DNA of 64,000 nucleotides, taken from Prosthecobacter dejongeii (GTDB taxonomy: Bacteria > Verrucomicrobiota > Verrucomicrobiia > Verrucomicrobiales > Verrucomicrobiaceae). Shown piece after piece: positions 17,423 to 26,029 of this stretch. A model generated the notes under the pieces. The model had not been told where the DNA came from, did no database searches, and saw nothing but the letters and a program-made list of their open reading frames with translations. A program made the translations under genes and the position numbers. The stretch lies in contig NZ_JACHIF010000001.1 of assembly GCF_014203045.1 (NCBI RefSeq), forward strand, positions 124,001-188,000, written 5' to 3'. How positions within the stretch are numbered: position 1 is the stretch's first letter; each line of letters starts with the position of its first letter.

Positions 17423-17956
17423 ATGGCCCGCGTCCTCATTCTTTTTGCTCATCCGGCGTTGCATCGCTCACGTGTGAATGTGTCGTTGATGGACGCGGTG
17501 CAAGGGATGGAAGGCGTGACGTTTCGTGATCTCTATGAAGAGTATCCAAACCTGCACATAGACTTTGAGACTGAGCAGGAGCTGTTGCTGGAGCATGATG
17601 TCATCGTGTGGCAGCATCCTTTCTACTGGTACTCAGCGCCAGCGATCCTCAAGGAATGGCAGGATGTGGTGCTAAAGTATGGCTTTGCCTACGGAGAAGG
17701 CGGCACCAAGCTGGCGGGCAAAAAGGTGATGAGTGCGCTGACCACAGGTGGCCCGGAGGAAGCGTACCAGCGAGAAGGCTACAACCGCTACACGATGAAG
17801 GAGTTGCTGGCCCCCTTCGACCAAACCGCACGCCTTTGCGGCATGGAGTATCTGGAGCCTTTTGTCATCCATGGAGTTAGGCAACTGACAGACGAACAGA
17901 TTCAAGCCTGGGCGCAACGTTACAAACAGTGCATTCTCGAATTGAGAAACCTTTGA
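17423..17956 (+). CDS. KefF-like NAD(P)H-dependent flavin oxidoreductase
   Basis: This 177-residue protein has a flavodoxin-like fold. The N-terminus MARVLILFAHPALHRSRVN matches the FMN phosphate loop of KefF/MdaB-type quinone reductases, followed by RDLYEEYPNLHIDFETEQ, WQHPFYWYSAPAILKEWQDVV, the GFAYGEGG segment and TTGGPEEAYQREG. Members reduce quinones or act as the ancillary subunit of KefC potassium efflux systems; no KefC gene is nearby. The ATG at 17423 begins the conserved strand; an in-frame ATG at 17363 would lie in the operator region. Two BlaI-type sites lie upstream in the region shared with blaI, so this is the likely non-self target of that repressor. Confidence 0.88.
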   Translation: MARVLILFAHPALHRSRVNVSLMDAVQGMEGVTFRDLYEEYPNLHIDFETEQELLLEHDVIVWQHPFYWYSAPAILKEWQDVVLKYGFAYGEGGTKLAGKKVMSALTTGGPEEAYQREGYNRYTMKELLAPFDQTARLCGMEYLEPFVIHGVRQLTDEQIQAWAQRYKQCILELRNL

Positions 17957-17957
17957 G

Positions 17958-19187
17958 TCACTGGTCCGGCCATAGCCGCCATGCGACTAACGCAGTGTCT
18001 GAGCGGGCATAGATGCGATTTCCCACAAAGGCGGGGTGAGCCCAGGTCTTGCCAATGATCTGGTGACGAGCGAGCTCATTAAAGCCTTCAGCATTCAAGC
18101 GCAGATAAACGAGCTCTCCACTGGCATTGAGGAGGGCAGCGAGTCCTTCACTTTCACGCAACCAGACGAGGCTCATCTGAGGATTGCGGTCTTTCGGAGT
18201 GAGCGTATTGGCATCGCTCCAAAGGATTTTCCCTGTGACGAGCTCGATGCCTTGCAGGCCCTTGGTTTTATCGAGCAGATAAACGATGCCATCTTTGAAT
18301 AGGGGCGCGGACATCAGGCCGCACATGTCCTTTTCATTTTCCCAAAGTAGGGTGGGCTCAACATCAAGGCGTAGGGCTTTGGTGCCGTGCCAGTAGCCCG
18401 ATACGAGCAGGATGCCATCCCGATAAAGCGGCTGGGCAATGCTAACGCCATAGGTGATTTTATAAGGGTAGGTCCAAAGCGTGGCTCCGGTTTCGGGGTT
18501 CAGGCTTTGGATGTGCTCTGGCCCCCAGGCTATGAGTTGTCGCTGCCCTGCGTGGGTGATGATCTCGGGCGTGCAATAACCCGCAAGATCGGCTCCACCG
18601 CGCCAGAGAAGCTGGCCGCTACCTTTGTCCAAAGCGAGGACGCTGCCACCCGGCACCGCGCCCACATGTAGAAGGACTTTGTTGCTATCCAACACAGGAG
18701 AGGCGGCAAAGCCCCAGGTGGGAATCTGAGCACCATGCTTCTTCACCATATCCACCTGCCATAGAATTTTACCTTCGTTGGCATCCAGGCATAGGGCCAT
18801 CCCCGCAGCGCCTAAAACATAGGCTATACCATCCTGAAGTGTGACGGAAGAACGAGGACCTGTGCCATAGTCCATGCGCCCGTAAACAGCAGGCCAAGTC
18901 TGCGACCAAAGCAGCTTACCAGAATCTTCGGCATGACAAAGGATGCGTTCAATGTCTTGAGGTTCTTTAGGACGATCCAAAACATACACTCGCCCCTCAC
19001 TGACGGTGACGCCGGCGTAACCACCGGCGATGTCGGCTGTCCAAAGCTGCTCTGGAGCGCGATTGGCCAAGTCGGCAGGCACGTGCTCTGGATTCCAACG
19101 ACCATCTCCCGTGGGACCACGCCAGCGCGGCCAATCTGCTGCCGAGGCGAGCTGCGTAAATGCCAGGAGGAAAAGCCAAATTTTCAT
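17958..19187 (-). CDS. Exported PQQ-like beta-propeller protein
   Basis: This 409-residue protein has a clear signal peptide (MKIWLFLLAFTQLASAA) followed directly by DWPRWRGPTGDG, the hallmark start of PQQ-like repeat proteins in Planctomycetes and Verrucomicrobia. The rest is a run of blade repeats of the form GxxLWxxxxP, for example SGKLLWSQTWP, EGKILWQVDM, SGQLLWRGGAD, TGATLWTYPYK and TGKILWSDAN, which predicts a BamB-like propeller. There is no visible heme motif or dehydrogenase catalytic region, so it is probably a structural or binding propeller rather than an enzyme. Its stop lies one base from the stop of the convergent KefF-like gene. No operon partner is evident. Confidence 0.88.
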   Translation of the reverse strand: MKIWLFLLAFTQLASAADWPRWRGPTGDGRWNPEHVPADLANRAPEQLWTADIAGGYAGVTVSEGRVYVLDRPKEPQDIERILCHAEDSGKLLWSQTWPAVYGRMDYGTGPRSSVTLQDGIAYVLGAAGMALCLDANEGKILWQVDMVKKHGAQIPTWGFAASPVLDSNKVLLHVGAVPGGSVLALDKGSGQLLWRGGADLAGYCTPEIITHAGQRQLIAWGPEHIQSLNPETGATLWTYPYKITYGVSIAQPLYRDGILLVSGYWHGTKALRLDVEPTLLWENEKDMCGLMSAPLFKDGIVYLLDKTKGLQGIELVTGKILWSDANTLTPKDRNPQMSLVWLRESEGLAALLNASGELVYLRLNAEGFNELARHQIIGKTWAHPAFVGNRIYARSDTALVAWRLWPDQ

Positions 19188-19335
19188 GAGGAGAGAAGCC
19201 TTTAATACGGCCGTGAATGCAGGCCCATTTCATTCAGTGGGGCTGTTGAAAGAAAGTCATTTCTTCGACCATTCATGACAAACCAGCGGCAGCAGGAGGT
19301 TATGGGCTGAGGCAATGGTGCGGTGTCATCCATCT

Positions 19336-19800
19336 ATGTCTAAGCCACTTCTCATCCTCTTTGGTACCTTTTCAGGGAACTCTGAATCCTGCGCAGAAAA
19401 GGCCGCCAGCGTCGCCCGACTGCGCGGGTACGATCCAGTACTGGAAAACATGATGGATTCCACCGCCGATGTGTTGAAGCAATTCGACACGGTCCTCCTC
19501 ATCACCAGCACCTATGGCGATGGAGATCCACCCGACGGCACCGAGAATTTTTATGAGCAGGTAGTCAACCATCCCCGTTTCCGCCTGGAGCATCTGCGTT
19601 ACTCTGTCTTGGCTTTGGGAGATTCCTGTTACGATCGCTTTTGCCAATGTGGCAAAGACTACGATGAAGCGTTGGAGGCGCAGGGAGCCACTCGTTTTCA
19701 TGCCCGAGTGGACTGCGACATTGATTACGATGACCCCTGCGATGCCTGGATTGAAGGCGTTTTCGCCACCCTTGCTGAGGAACGCCTGTTAGCAGCCTAA
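19336..19800 (+). CDS. Stand-alone flavodoxin / FMN-binding domain protein
   Basis: This 154-residue protein consists only of a flavodoxin domain of the kind found in sulfite reductase and cytochrome P450 reductase. The FMN phosphate loop is GTFSGNSESCAEKAA, the isoalloxazine loops are ITSTYGDGDPPDG and LALGDSCYDRFCQCGKDYDEALEAQGA. It should act as a cytoplasmic one-electron carrier. The ATG at 19336 is preferred over an upstream in-frame start at 19315, because it begins directly before the first strand. The HmuS-like heme protein gene starts 20 bp downstream and is probably co-transcribed, so this flavodoxin may supply its electrons (inference). Confidence 0.9.
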   Translation: MSKPLLILFGTFSGNSESCAEKAASVARLRGYDPVLENMMDSTADVLKQFDTVLLITSTYGDGDPPDGTENFYEQVVNHPRFRLEHLRYSVLALGDSCYDRFCQCGKDYDEALEAQGATRFHARVDCDIDYDDPCDAWIEGVFATLAEERLLAA

Positions 19801-19820
19801 CTCTTGATGGTTCCTTAATC

Positions 19821-20834
19821 ATGGATTCCACTTCACACCATTCGCCACGCATTGCTTACAGCTTTCCGGCCCATACCTTTGATCTGCGTCGAGTGCGTCC
19901 AGAGTGGTGCTTTGAAGCCGATGGTGGTGCCGCACTGGCCATCCATCTAGATGGACAATGGACTGAATTTTTCAGGAATTTGCGGGAACTGGGGCTGGTG
20001 ATGATCACCGCAGCCCATGGCCCCTTGAGTCTAGCTGTTGCCTGGGAGAATTCCATGTTTCAAAGTTACCCAGGGGGCGATGAATGGGTATGTGTGAAAT
20101 CCGGGGCCGAGATCCGTCCCGCCGCGTTAGGTGGAGGAATGGCGGTGGTCGAAACCATGGGCGACCAGCAAGTGGCCAGTTTCCAATTTTTTGATCGTGG
20201 TGGTGGAGGATGCCTGAAGATCCTCGTCACCAATTGGTCCGATTACGAGGTCTTTGAAGACCTCGTCGCCCGCCACGCGAGTGGCCGACGGACCTATCCC
20301 TTTGGCCAGAAATCCGAAGTCCGAAAGGAGCAACCTGCACCTGATTCACAGACGGTGAGGCAGCTCTGGAAGGGCCTCTCGAGAAGCCTGCCTGACTCTA
20401 CCTTTCCTGGCATGGAGGGCGTCTCCCGCCTCTCCGCGCTGGAGGCAGCAGGGCAGGATCTGGCCTGGCGCCTGCCGCGCAGGGTGGTGCGGCAGGCGCT
20501 ACAATCCATGACCCTGGGCCAAGTGCCTCTGGGCGGAGTGGTGCGCAATGAGGCGGTGTTTCTCCCCAGCGGCTTTTTTCCCACGCACTGGGGTGAATGT
20601 GGCTGCGGCACCACCTTTTTTGGCGAGGCTTCTCAAATGACCCTGCGCGGTTGTGGCCACCGAGGCCAGACCTGGGCAACTCGTTTTGAATTGGGTGATG
20701 AGGAAGTCATCTGCATCGAGTTTTATGATGTACGCGGTGAATTTGCTGGCAGTGTAGGCTTAAGACCCGAAGCAGCCTCCTGGCATAGAGTCCAGTGGGC
20801 CGATGTGATCAAGGGATCCGGGATTGAACAGTAG
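19821..20834 (+). CDS. HmuS/ChuX-like heme-utilisation protein
   Basis: This 337-residue protein appears to be two related halves, as in HemS/HmuS hemin-degrading factors. The first half shows NLRELGLVMITAAHGPLSLAVAWEN and then ASFQFFDRGGGGCLKILVTNWSDYEVFEDLVARHASG, which match the LGxVM and SxQFFD...K..LT.WSD..FE.LV patterns of that family. The second half (about 195-335) repeats the layout and includes a Cys-rich GECGCGTTFFGE segment not typical of HemS. The family binds heme and, in some members, breaks it down reductively. The preceding flavodoxin gene fits that role. No hemin ABC transporter is in the window. The assignment rests on motif spacing, so similarity is moderate. Confidence 0.6.
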   Translation: MDSTSHHSPRIAYSFPAHTFDLRRVRPEWCFEADGGAALAIHLDGQWTEFFRNLRELGLVMITAAHGPLSLAVAWENSMFQSYPGGDEWVCVKSGAEIRPAALGGGMAVVETMGDQQVASFQFFDRGGGGCLKILVTNWSDYEVFEDLVARHASGRRTYPFGQKSEVRKEQPAPDSQTVRQLWKGLSRSLPDSTFPGMEGVSRLSALEAAGQDLAWRLPRRVVRQALQSMTLGQVPLGGVVRNEAVFLPSGFFPTHWGECGCGTTFFGEASQMTLRGCGHRGQTWATRFELGDEEVICIEFYDVRGEFAGSVGLRPEAASWHRVQWADVIKGSGIEQ

Positions 20835-20890
20835 TCATCCCTCTCTGAGTGATGCGAAAAGTGAGGCGTCCATGGATTCCCCATAAAGTA

Positions 20891-21811
20891 TCATTTCTGG
20901 ATCACCTTACTCAGAGAGTGATGGCCGCTGTATCCCAGACCACGCAGCACCTGCACTGTATTGCTGGCTTTATTGAGGGTGTAGTAGTGAATGCCTGAAA
21001 CGCCTTGATCCAGGAGATCGGCACTCTGGGTAATGGCGTGATGGATGCCAACTTGGCGAAAGGATTCAGCATCGTCCCCTGCCCTCTGGAAACAACGAAG
21101 GAGGCGGGCGGGATAACGTGACCCTGCGGACAATTCCGCCATGCGTCGTAAACTGCTAAGCTGGGTCAAAGGCAGGATGCCAGCGAAGATGGGGGTAAGG
21201 ATACCTGCTAGCTCACAACGGGCGCGGAAGTCATGGAAGTCATGATTGTCAAAAAAGACCTGAGTGCACAGATAGTCAGCCCCGGCATCCACCTTGGCTT
21301 TCAGGTAATCCATTTCGAGCATTCGGTTAGGCGTGCCTGGGTGACCTTCTGGAAAGCAGGCGACGCCGATGCCAAAGCCACGTGGGTCTGGATGAAGACC
21401 TAGTTCATTGAACTGACGGATGAATCGGACCAAGTCGGCAGCCGTTTTAAATTCGCCTTCCTGGGCCCCTTGCCCCGGCAGATCGCCCCGTAAGGCCAGT
21501 AGGTTACTAACGCCTGCTGCGGCATAGTTTTCTAAAAGCAGCCTGATCTGTGCCCGCGTGTGACCCACGCAGGTGAGATGGGGGATGGGGTCAAAAACAT
21601 CCGACTGGCTGAGCTCTCCCACCAACGCCTGAGTGCGATCCCGGGTGCTGCCACCCGCACCATAGGTGACGCTAACGAAGTCAGGCCGCCAGACTGCAAG
21701 CTGCTGCAGGGAATCCTGCAACTCTTTCACGGATTCAGGGGTGCGAGGAGGAAAAAACTCAAACGACAACGTGGGACGTTTCGCAGCCAGAAGGATGTCT
21801 TTGATATGCAT
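20891..21811 (-). CDS. metF: Methylenetetrahydrofolate reductase
   Basis: This 306-residue enzyme matches MetF along its whole length. It reduces 5,10-methylene-THF to 5-methyl-THF with FAD, providing the methyl donor for methionine synthesis. Visible motifs are LSFEFFPPRTPES, the SVTYGAGGSTRDRT loop, HLTCVGHT, NLLALRGDLPG, the catalytic-site region GIGVACFPEGHP, and DYLCTQVFFDN. It starts 4 bp after the metE stop, so the two genes form a metE-metF operon that makes and then uses methyl-THF. Confidence 0.97.
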   Translation of the reverse strand: MHIKDILLAAKRPTLSFEFFPPRTPESVKELQDSLQQLAVWRPDFVSVTYGAGGSTRDRTQALVGELSQSDVFDPIPHLTCVGHTRAQIRLLLENYAAAGVSNLLALRGDLPGQGAQEGEFKTAADLVRFIRQFNELGLHPDPRGFGIGVACFPEGHPGTPNRMLEMDYLKAKVDAGADYLCTQVFFDNHDFHDFRARCELAGILTPIFAGILPLTQLSSLRRMAELSAGSRYPARLLRCFQRAGDDAESFRQVGIHHAITQSADLLDQGVSGIHYYTLNKASNTVQVLRGLGYSGHHSLSKVIQK

Positions 21812-21815
21812 GGCG

Positions 21816-24155
21816 TTAGGCTTTCACAGGCTTATCGGCACGAAGCTGGCGTGCAGCCTCCACCATGTGAAGCAGAGAAGATTTCACTTCTACCCAACCT
21901 CGGGTCTTGAGGCCGCAGTCGGGATTGATCCACAACTGGGCACGAGGGATGACGGCCTCCGCCTTGTGCATGAGCGCTACCATTTCCTCCACACCGGGCA
22001 CACGTGGGGAGTGGATGTCATACACACCTGGGCCGATCTCATTCGGATACTTGAAGTCCACAAAGGCCTCGAGCAATTCCATGTTCGACCGTGAGGTTTC
22101 GATGGTGATGACATCGGCATCCATGGCGGCGATCGATTCAATGATGTCATTGAATTCAGAATAGCACATATGTGTGTGGATCTGGGTATCATCACGCACC
22201 CCACTAGCGCAGAGGCGGAAGGCATTCACCGCCCAGTCCAAGTAGGTTGCCCAGTCACTGTGACGAAGGGGTAAGCCCTCACGGATGGCAGGCTCATCAA
22301 TCTGGATGGCAGCGATGCCTGCGGTCTCCAGATCCAGGACCTCATCCCTTATGGCGAGGGCGATCTGGCGGGTGGTTTCAGAGCGAGGTTGGTCATCACG
22401 AACAAAGCTCCACTGAAGGATGGTGACAGGGCCAGTTAGCATGCCCTTCATGGGGCGTGGCGTCAGCGACTGAGCATACTGGGACCAGCGAACGGTCATG
22501 GGAACCGGACGGCTGACATCGCCAAAGATGATCGGGGGCTTCACATAACGGGAACCATAACTCTGCACCCAGCCGTTTTGCGTGAAGACAAAGCCGTCGA
22601 GCTGTTCGCCAAAGTATTCCACCATGTCATTGCGCTCAAATTCGCCATGGACGGGCATGTCGATGCCTATTTCATCCTGAAAGGATACGCAGTGCTGGAT
22701 CTCATGTTGGAGAAAGACTTCGTAGGCCTCCGTGCTAAGTTCGCCCTTCTTCCACCGGGCACGCATGGCGCGGACCTCAGCAGTTTGTGGAAAGGAACCG
22801 ATGGTGGTGGTGGGGAACTCCGGCAGCTTTAATTTTTTCCGCTGCAAGGGCTGCCGCTGAGCAAAAGGTGATACACGATCATAATCGCTGGCGTGCACAC
22901 CTGCGAGACGGGTTTTCACTTCCACACGGTGAATGCGTGAGCTTTCACGACGAGCCTGAAGCGATTGCTGATTGCCCCAGAGCAAGCTTTGATCCGCAGT
23001 GCCTCGCAACAGACCACTGAGGGTGGCAACCTCCTCCAGTTTTTCATCAGCGAAGGACATCCAGCCTCTAAGCTCAGTATCGAGAGATGGCTCATTAACC
23101 AGGGTGATGGGAGAATGCTGAAGGGAGCAGGAGGGAGCAACCCAGAGTCTTTCAGAGCCGACCACCGCCTGGGCTTCTGCCAAGATTTTTAGGGAAGCAG
23201 AGAAATCATTTTTCCAAATGTTCCGCCCATCTACGACGCCGAGTGAGAGAATCTTGTCGCTAGGGAAGCCAGCCAACAGGGCATCAAGCTCCCCCACGCC
23301 ACGGACGGCATCAAAATGCACTGCCTGGGCAGGCAAGGAGAGAAAGAGAGGAAGGTTTTCACGCAGCTCGCTGAAGTAACTGGTCACCAGTATTTTCAGG
23401 CCAGGAGCTGCCTGGGCCAAACGCTGCCAAGCAACCAAGACCGCGTCTCGTTGAGCCTCAGAGAGATCAAGACCAAAGATAGGTTCGTCAATTTGCACCC
23501 ACTCAGCCCCCAGCCTTTGCAAACGCTGGAGGATCTGTTCATAGACATCCAAAAGCCCATCCAGGAGACTAAAGCGGTCGAAGTCAGGGTTCGTTGAGTC
23601 TTGAACTTTGCCTAACGAAAGGTAGGTCACAGGTCCAGGCAGCACCGGTTTGGACCGATAGCCTAAAGCCTTGGCTTCCTCAAATTCACGGAAGACTTTG
23701 TCCCCGACCAGCTTGAACTGGGTATTCGCACGAAATTCGGGAACAATGTAGTGGTAATTGGTATCAAACCACTTGGTCATCTCACAGGCAAAGACAGGCT
23801 GGTGGCTGCATCCATGATCACAGGCATCATGGGCCTCTCCACGGGAACCGCGGGCCATGAGAAAGAGGGTGTCCAGATCCATCTCCTCGCCTTTCCAGCC
23901 AAATCGCGGAGGAACGTTGCCGATGAGGCAGGAGAAATCCAGCGTCTGGTCGTAGAAGGTGAAATCATTGCAGGGAATGAGGTCCATACCTGCCGCCTGC
24001 TGAGTGGCCCAGTTCTGCTGACGCAGGCGGCGTCCTGTAGCCTCCAGGTCCTCACGAGTAAGACGTCCATGCCAGTAGGCTTCCGTAGCTTTTTTGAGTT
24101 CGCGTTGCTGCCCGATCCGTGGGTAGCCCAGATTGTGTGTGTAGATATCGCTCAT
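21816..24155 (-). CDS. metE: Cobalamin-independent methionine synthase
   Basis: This 779-residue enzyme transfers a methyl group from methyl-THF polyglutamate to homocysteine. The N-terminus reads [23 protein letters not shown], the family's start signature. The C-terminal barrel has the zinc/homocysteine site sequences [31 protein letters not shown] and the final region [11 protein letters not shown], which keep the His, Cys, Glu and Cys ligands. The start is placed at the ATG at 24155; an upstream in-frame ATG at 24218 would add 21 residues without family match. It is divergent from metR, with 84 bp and an inverted repeat between them, and leads into metF. Confidence 0.97.
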   Translation of the reverse strand: MSDIYTHNLGYPRIGQQRELKKATEAYWHGRLTREDLEATGRRLRQQNWATQQAAGMDLIPCNDFTFYDQTLDFSCLIGNVPPRFGWKGEEMDLDTLFLMARGSRGEAHDACDHGCSHQPVFACEMTKWFDTNYHYIVPEFRANTQFKLVGDKVFREFEEAKALGYRSKPVLPGPVTYLSLGKVQDSTNPDFDRFSLLDGLLDVYEQILQRLQRLGAEWVQIDEPIFGLDLSEAQRDAVLVAWQRLAQAAPGLKILVTSYFSELRENLPLFLSLPAQAVHFDAVRGVGELDALLAGFPSDKILSLGVVDGRNIWKNDFSASLKILAEAQAVVGSERLWVAPSCSLQHSPITLVNEPSLDTELRGWMSFADEKLEEVATLSGLLRGTADQSLLWGNQQSLQARRESSRIHRVEVKTRLAGVHASDYDRVSPFAQRQPLQRKKLKLPEFPTTTIGSFPQTAEVRAMRARWKKGELSTEAYEVFLQHEIQHCVSFQDEIGIDMPVHGEFERNDMVEYFGEQLDGFVFTQNGWVQSYGSRYVKPPIIFGDVSRPVPMTVRWSQYAQSLTPRPMKGMLTGPVTILQWSFVRDDQPRSETTRQIALAIRDEVLDLETAGIAAIQIDEPAIREGLPLRHSDWATYLDWAVNAFRLCASGVRDDTQIHTHMCYSEFNDIIESIAAMDADVITIETSRSNMELLEAFVDFKYPNEIGPGVYDIHSPRVPGVEEMVALMHKAEAVIPRAQLWINPDCGLKTRGWVEVKSSLLHMVEAARQLRADKPVKA

Positions 24156-24192
24156 GGCGACAAGACAACTATCGCCAGTTTCGATATAAACA

Positions 24193-24212
24193 ATCCACAG
24201 AGTTTTGTGGAT
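24193..24212. promoter_or_regulatory. Inverted repeat, probable MetR operator between metE and metR
   Basis: A perfect 7-bp inverted repeat (ATCCACA, six-base spacer, TGTGGAT) lies in the 84-bp metE-metR gap. It does not match the enterobacterial MetR box (TGAA-N5-TTCA), but it has the LysR-type dyad form and position. Its right half overlaps the candidate -35 of metR. Confidence 0.6.
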
Positions 24213-24228
24213 CATCATTCAAATTGCT

Positions 24229-24234
24229 TATAAT
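24229..24234 (+). promoter_or_regulatory. -10 element of metR, close enough for a leaderless transcript
   Basis: A perfect TATAAT ends five bases before the metR ATG. A weak -35 (TTGTGG, 24205-24210) is 18 bp upstream. Transcription would begin at or next to the start codon. Confidence 0.55.
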
Positions 24235-24239
24235 GGAGA

Positions 24240-25163
24240 ATGCTCGAAGTCCGCCATCTCCAGGCCCTCATCGCCCTTTCTGAAACGGGAAATTTGTCCA
24301 AAGCAGGTCGCCGTCTGCACTTGTCGCAGCCTGCATTATCGCACCAGATCAAAGCCGTAGAAGAGCATCTGGGAGTGGAATTATTTCAGCGGAAGAGCAG
24401 CCCGCTACGACTGAGCCCTGCGGGTGAACGTTTGTTAGGCACCGCCTATGAGGTGGTGAAAACCATGCAGCAATGTGAGCGAGATGTGGCCCGCATTGCG
24501 GAAGGGAAGGCTGGGCAACTGAGGATCGCAGTTGAGTGCCACTCATGCTTTGACTGGCTGATGCCTGCGATGGATAGCTTTCGCGAAGCTTGGCCGGAGG
24601 TGGAGATGGATCTGGTGTCTGGGTTCCAGCCCGACCCCACCGGGCTGCTGCTGGAAGATCAAGCGGATCTGGTCATCGTCTCCAAAGCGCCACCTCGCAA
24701 AGATGTGGTCTATCAACCGCTGTTTCGTTATGAAGTCTTAGCCTTGATCGCGCGGAAACACCCACTTTGCAGGAAGACCTTTCTCACAGCGCAGGACTTT
24801 GCCAAAGAGACGCTCATCACCTACCCGATTCCGGATGATCGCATCGACATCATTCGGGAAGTTTTGGGGCCCGTGGGGGTGAATCCCGTACGGCGCACCG
24901 CCATGCTGACGGTGGCCATTTTACAACTGGTGGCCAGCCACCGGGGCATCGCCGCCATGCCAGGGTGGGCTGTGCAGCCCTACCTAGAAAAAGGCTATGT
25001 CGAATATCGTCCTGTACGTAAACAGGGCCTGTTTGCTAACCTCCATGCAGCGACGACGCGCAGCCTTTCCCAAACGGCCTACATGAAGGAATTCATGAAT
25101 ATCATGAAACGGGTGAGTTTTGATTCCCTAAAACGCATCCGTCCAGTCGGGGAAGAGGACTGA
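24240..25163 (+). CDS. metR: LysR-family regulator MetR
   Basis: This 307-residue LysR-type regulator has an N-terminal helix-turn-helix (ALSETGNLSKAGRRLHLSQPALSHQIKAVEEHLGVELFQR) and an effector-binding domain with the MetR-specific segment ECHSCFDWLMPAMDSFREAWPEVEMDLVSGF. In other bacteria MetR responds to homocysteine and activates metE and related genes. The divergent placement next to metE supports the same role here. The ATG at 24240 is fixed by the first HTH strand (LEVRHLQALIAL), and no start further upstream is possible without crossing the -10 element. Confidence 0.95.
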   Translation: MLEVRHLQALIALSETGNLSKAGRRLHLSQPALSHQIKAVEEHLGVELFQRKSSPLRLSPAGERLLGTAYEVVKTMQQCERDVARIAEGKAGQLRIAVECHSCFDWLMPAMDSFREAWPEVEMDLVSGFQPDPTGLLLEDQADLVIVSKAPPRKDVVYQPLFRYEVLALIARKHPLCRKTFLTAQDFAKETLITYPIPDDRIDIIREVLGPVGVNPVRRTAMLTVAILQLVASHRGIAAMPGWAVQPYLEKGYVEYRPVRKQGLFANLHAATTRSLSQTAYMKEFMNIMKRVSFDSLKRIRPVGEED

Positions 25164-25213
25164 TTTCCTGCAACTTTTCCACGTATAAAGATCATGATGC
25201 CATTAGTCTTATC

Positions 25214-25987
25214 ATGATGAACTTGCCTGCGGATCCATCGTCTCATCCATCTGCTCGCGCCGCAACGCAGCAGGCGGGACATTTTTATACTACCCGGTGG
25301 ACACAGGTGGTACGGGCGAAGGAATCCTCCCATGAAGGACGCGAAGCGCTGAGAAACCTATGCGACATCTACTACGCACCGGTGATGGCCTACCTGCGTC
25401 GGGAGCTGCGGGATCTGGATGCGGCCCAAGAAATGGCCCATGAATTTTTTGCCTACATGCTGCGGGGTGAGGCTATCCGCACCGCAGAACAAGTGCGTGG
25501 TCGCTTTCGATCCTACCTCCTGGGTGCGGTAAAACATTTTCTCCTTCGCCAGTATGAACTGGAGCAGCGACTGAAACGTGGGGCGGGGGTGAAACCGCTC
25601 TCCATGGATGAAGAGGCGGAGGGGAATGCGGCACTCAGCCTGCGGGATGAAGATCAACTTTCACCCGATGCAGCGTTTGATCGGCAATGGGCTTTGACCG
25701 TGCTGGAGCGCGCCTTGAAGTCATTAAAACTGGCGTGTGAAGAGGAAGACCGAGGAGAGCTTTTTGAAAAACTCACTCCCTGGTTAACTGGAAATTCTGA
25801 TCATGGAGATCAGGCGACATTGGCTGAAAGTCTGGGTATGAACTTGAACTCGCTAAAATCAGCGGTGCATCGCCTGAAACAGAGCTTTCGCATCAAGGTG
25901 CGTGAGGAAGTGGCCTCCACGCTGGAAGACGGGGCCGACGTGGAAGAGGAGATGCGTGTGCTTTTCGCGGCCTTGAGAAGTCGTTGA
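25214..25987 (+). CDS. ECF-like sigma factor of the PVC kinase-linked type
   Basis: This 257-residue protein begins FYTTRWTQVVRAKESS, the typical opening of a Planctomycetes/Verrucomicrobia ECF group. Region 2 is LCDIYYAPVMAYLRRELRDLDAAQEMAHEFFAYML and GRFRSYLLGAVKHFLLRQYE. Region 4 is diverged (TLAESLGMNLNSLKSAVHRLKQSFRIKVREEVA). The middle linker (about 115-170) is longer than in classical ECF factors. The Ser/Thr kinase gene starts 42 bp after its stop, a frequent partner for this group, which suggests the kinase controls the sigma factor by phosphorylation (inference). ATG 25214 or 25217 could be the start. Confidence 0.88.
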   Translation: MMNLPADPSSHPSARAATQQAGHFYTTRWTQVVRAKESSHEGREALRNLCDIYYAPVMAYLRRELRDLDAAQEMAHEFFAYMLRGEAIRTAEQVRGRFRSYLLGAVKHFLLRQYELEQRLKRGAGVKPLSMDEEAEGNAALSLRDEDQLSPDAAFDRQWALTVLERALKSLKLACEEEDRGELFEKLTPWLTGNSDHGDQATLAESLGMNLNSLKSAVHRLKQSFRIKVREEVASTLEDGADVEEEMRVLFAALRSR

Positions 25988-26029
25988 GAATTTTTGCAAC
26001 TGTTGTCCTCGAACCCGTCATGCATTGGT

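Noticed and set aside
20841-20918. A 10-bp perfect inverted repeat (CTCTCTGAGT / ACTCAGAGAG) at the metF 3' end
   Set aside because: The arms are 58 bases apart, one lies inside the metF coding sequence and no T-run follows, so a terminator is unlikely. Chance is sufficient.
24156-24239. A SAM or cobalamin riboswitch in the metE leader
   Set aside because: The gap to metR is only 84 bp and shows no riboswitch core or terminator. Regulation by MetR explains the arrangement better.
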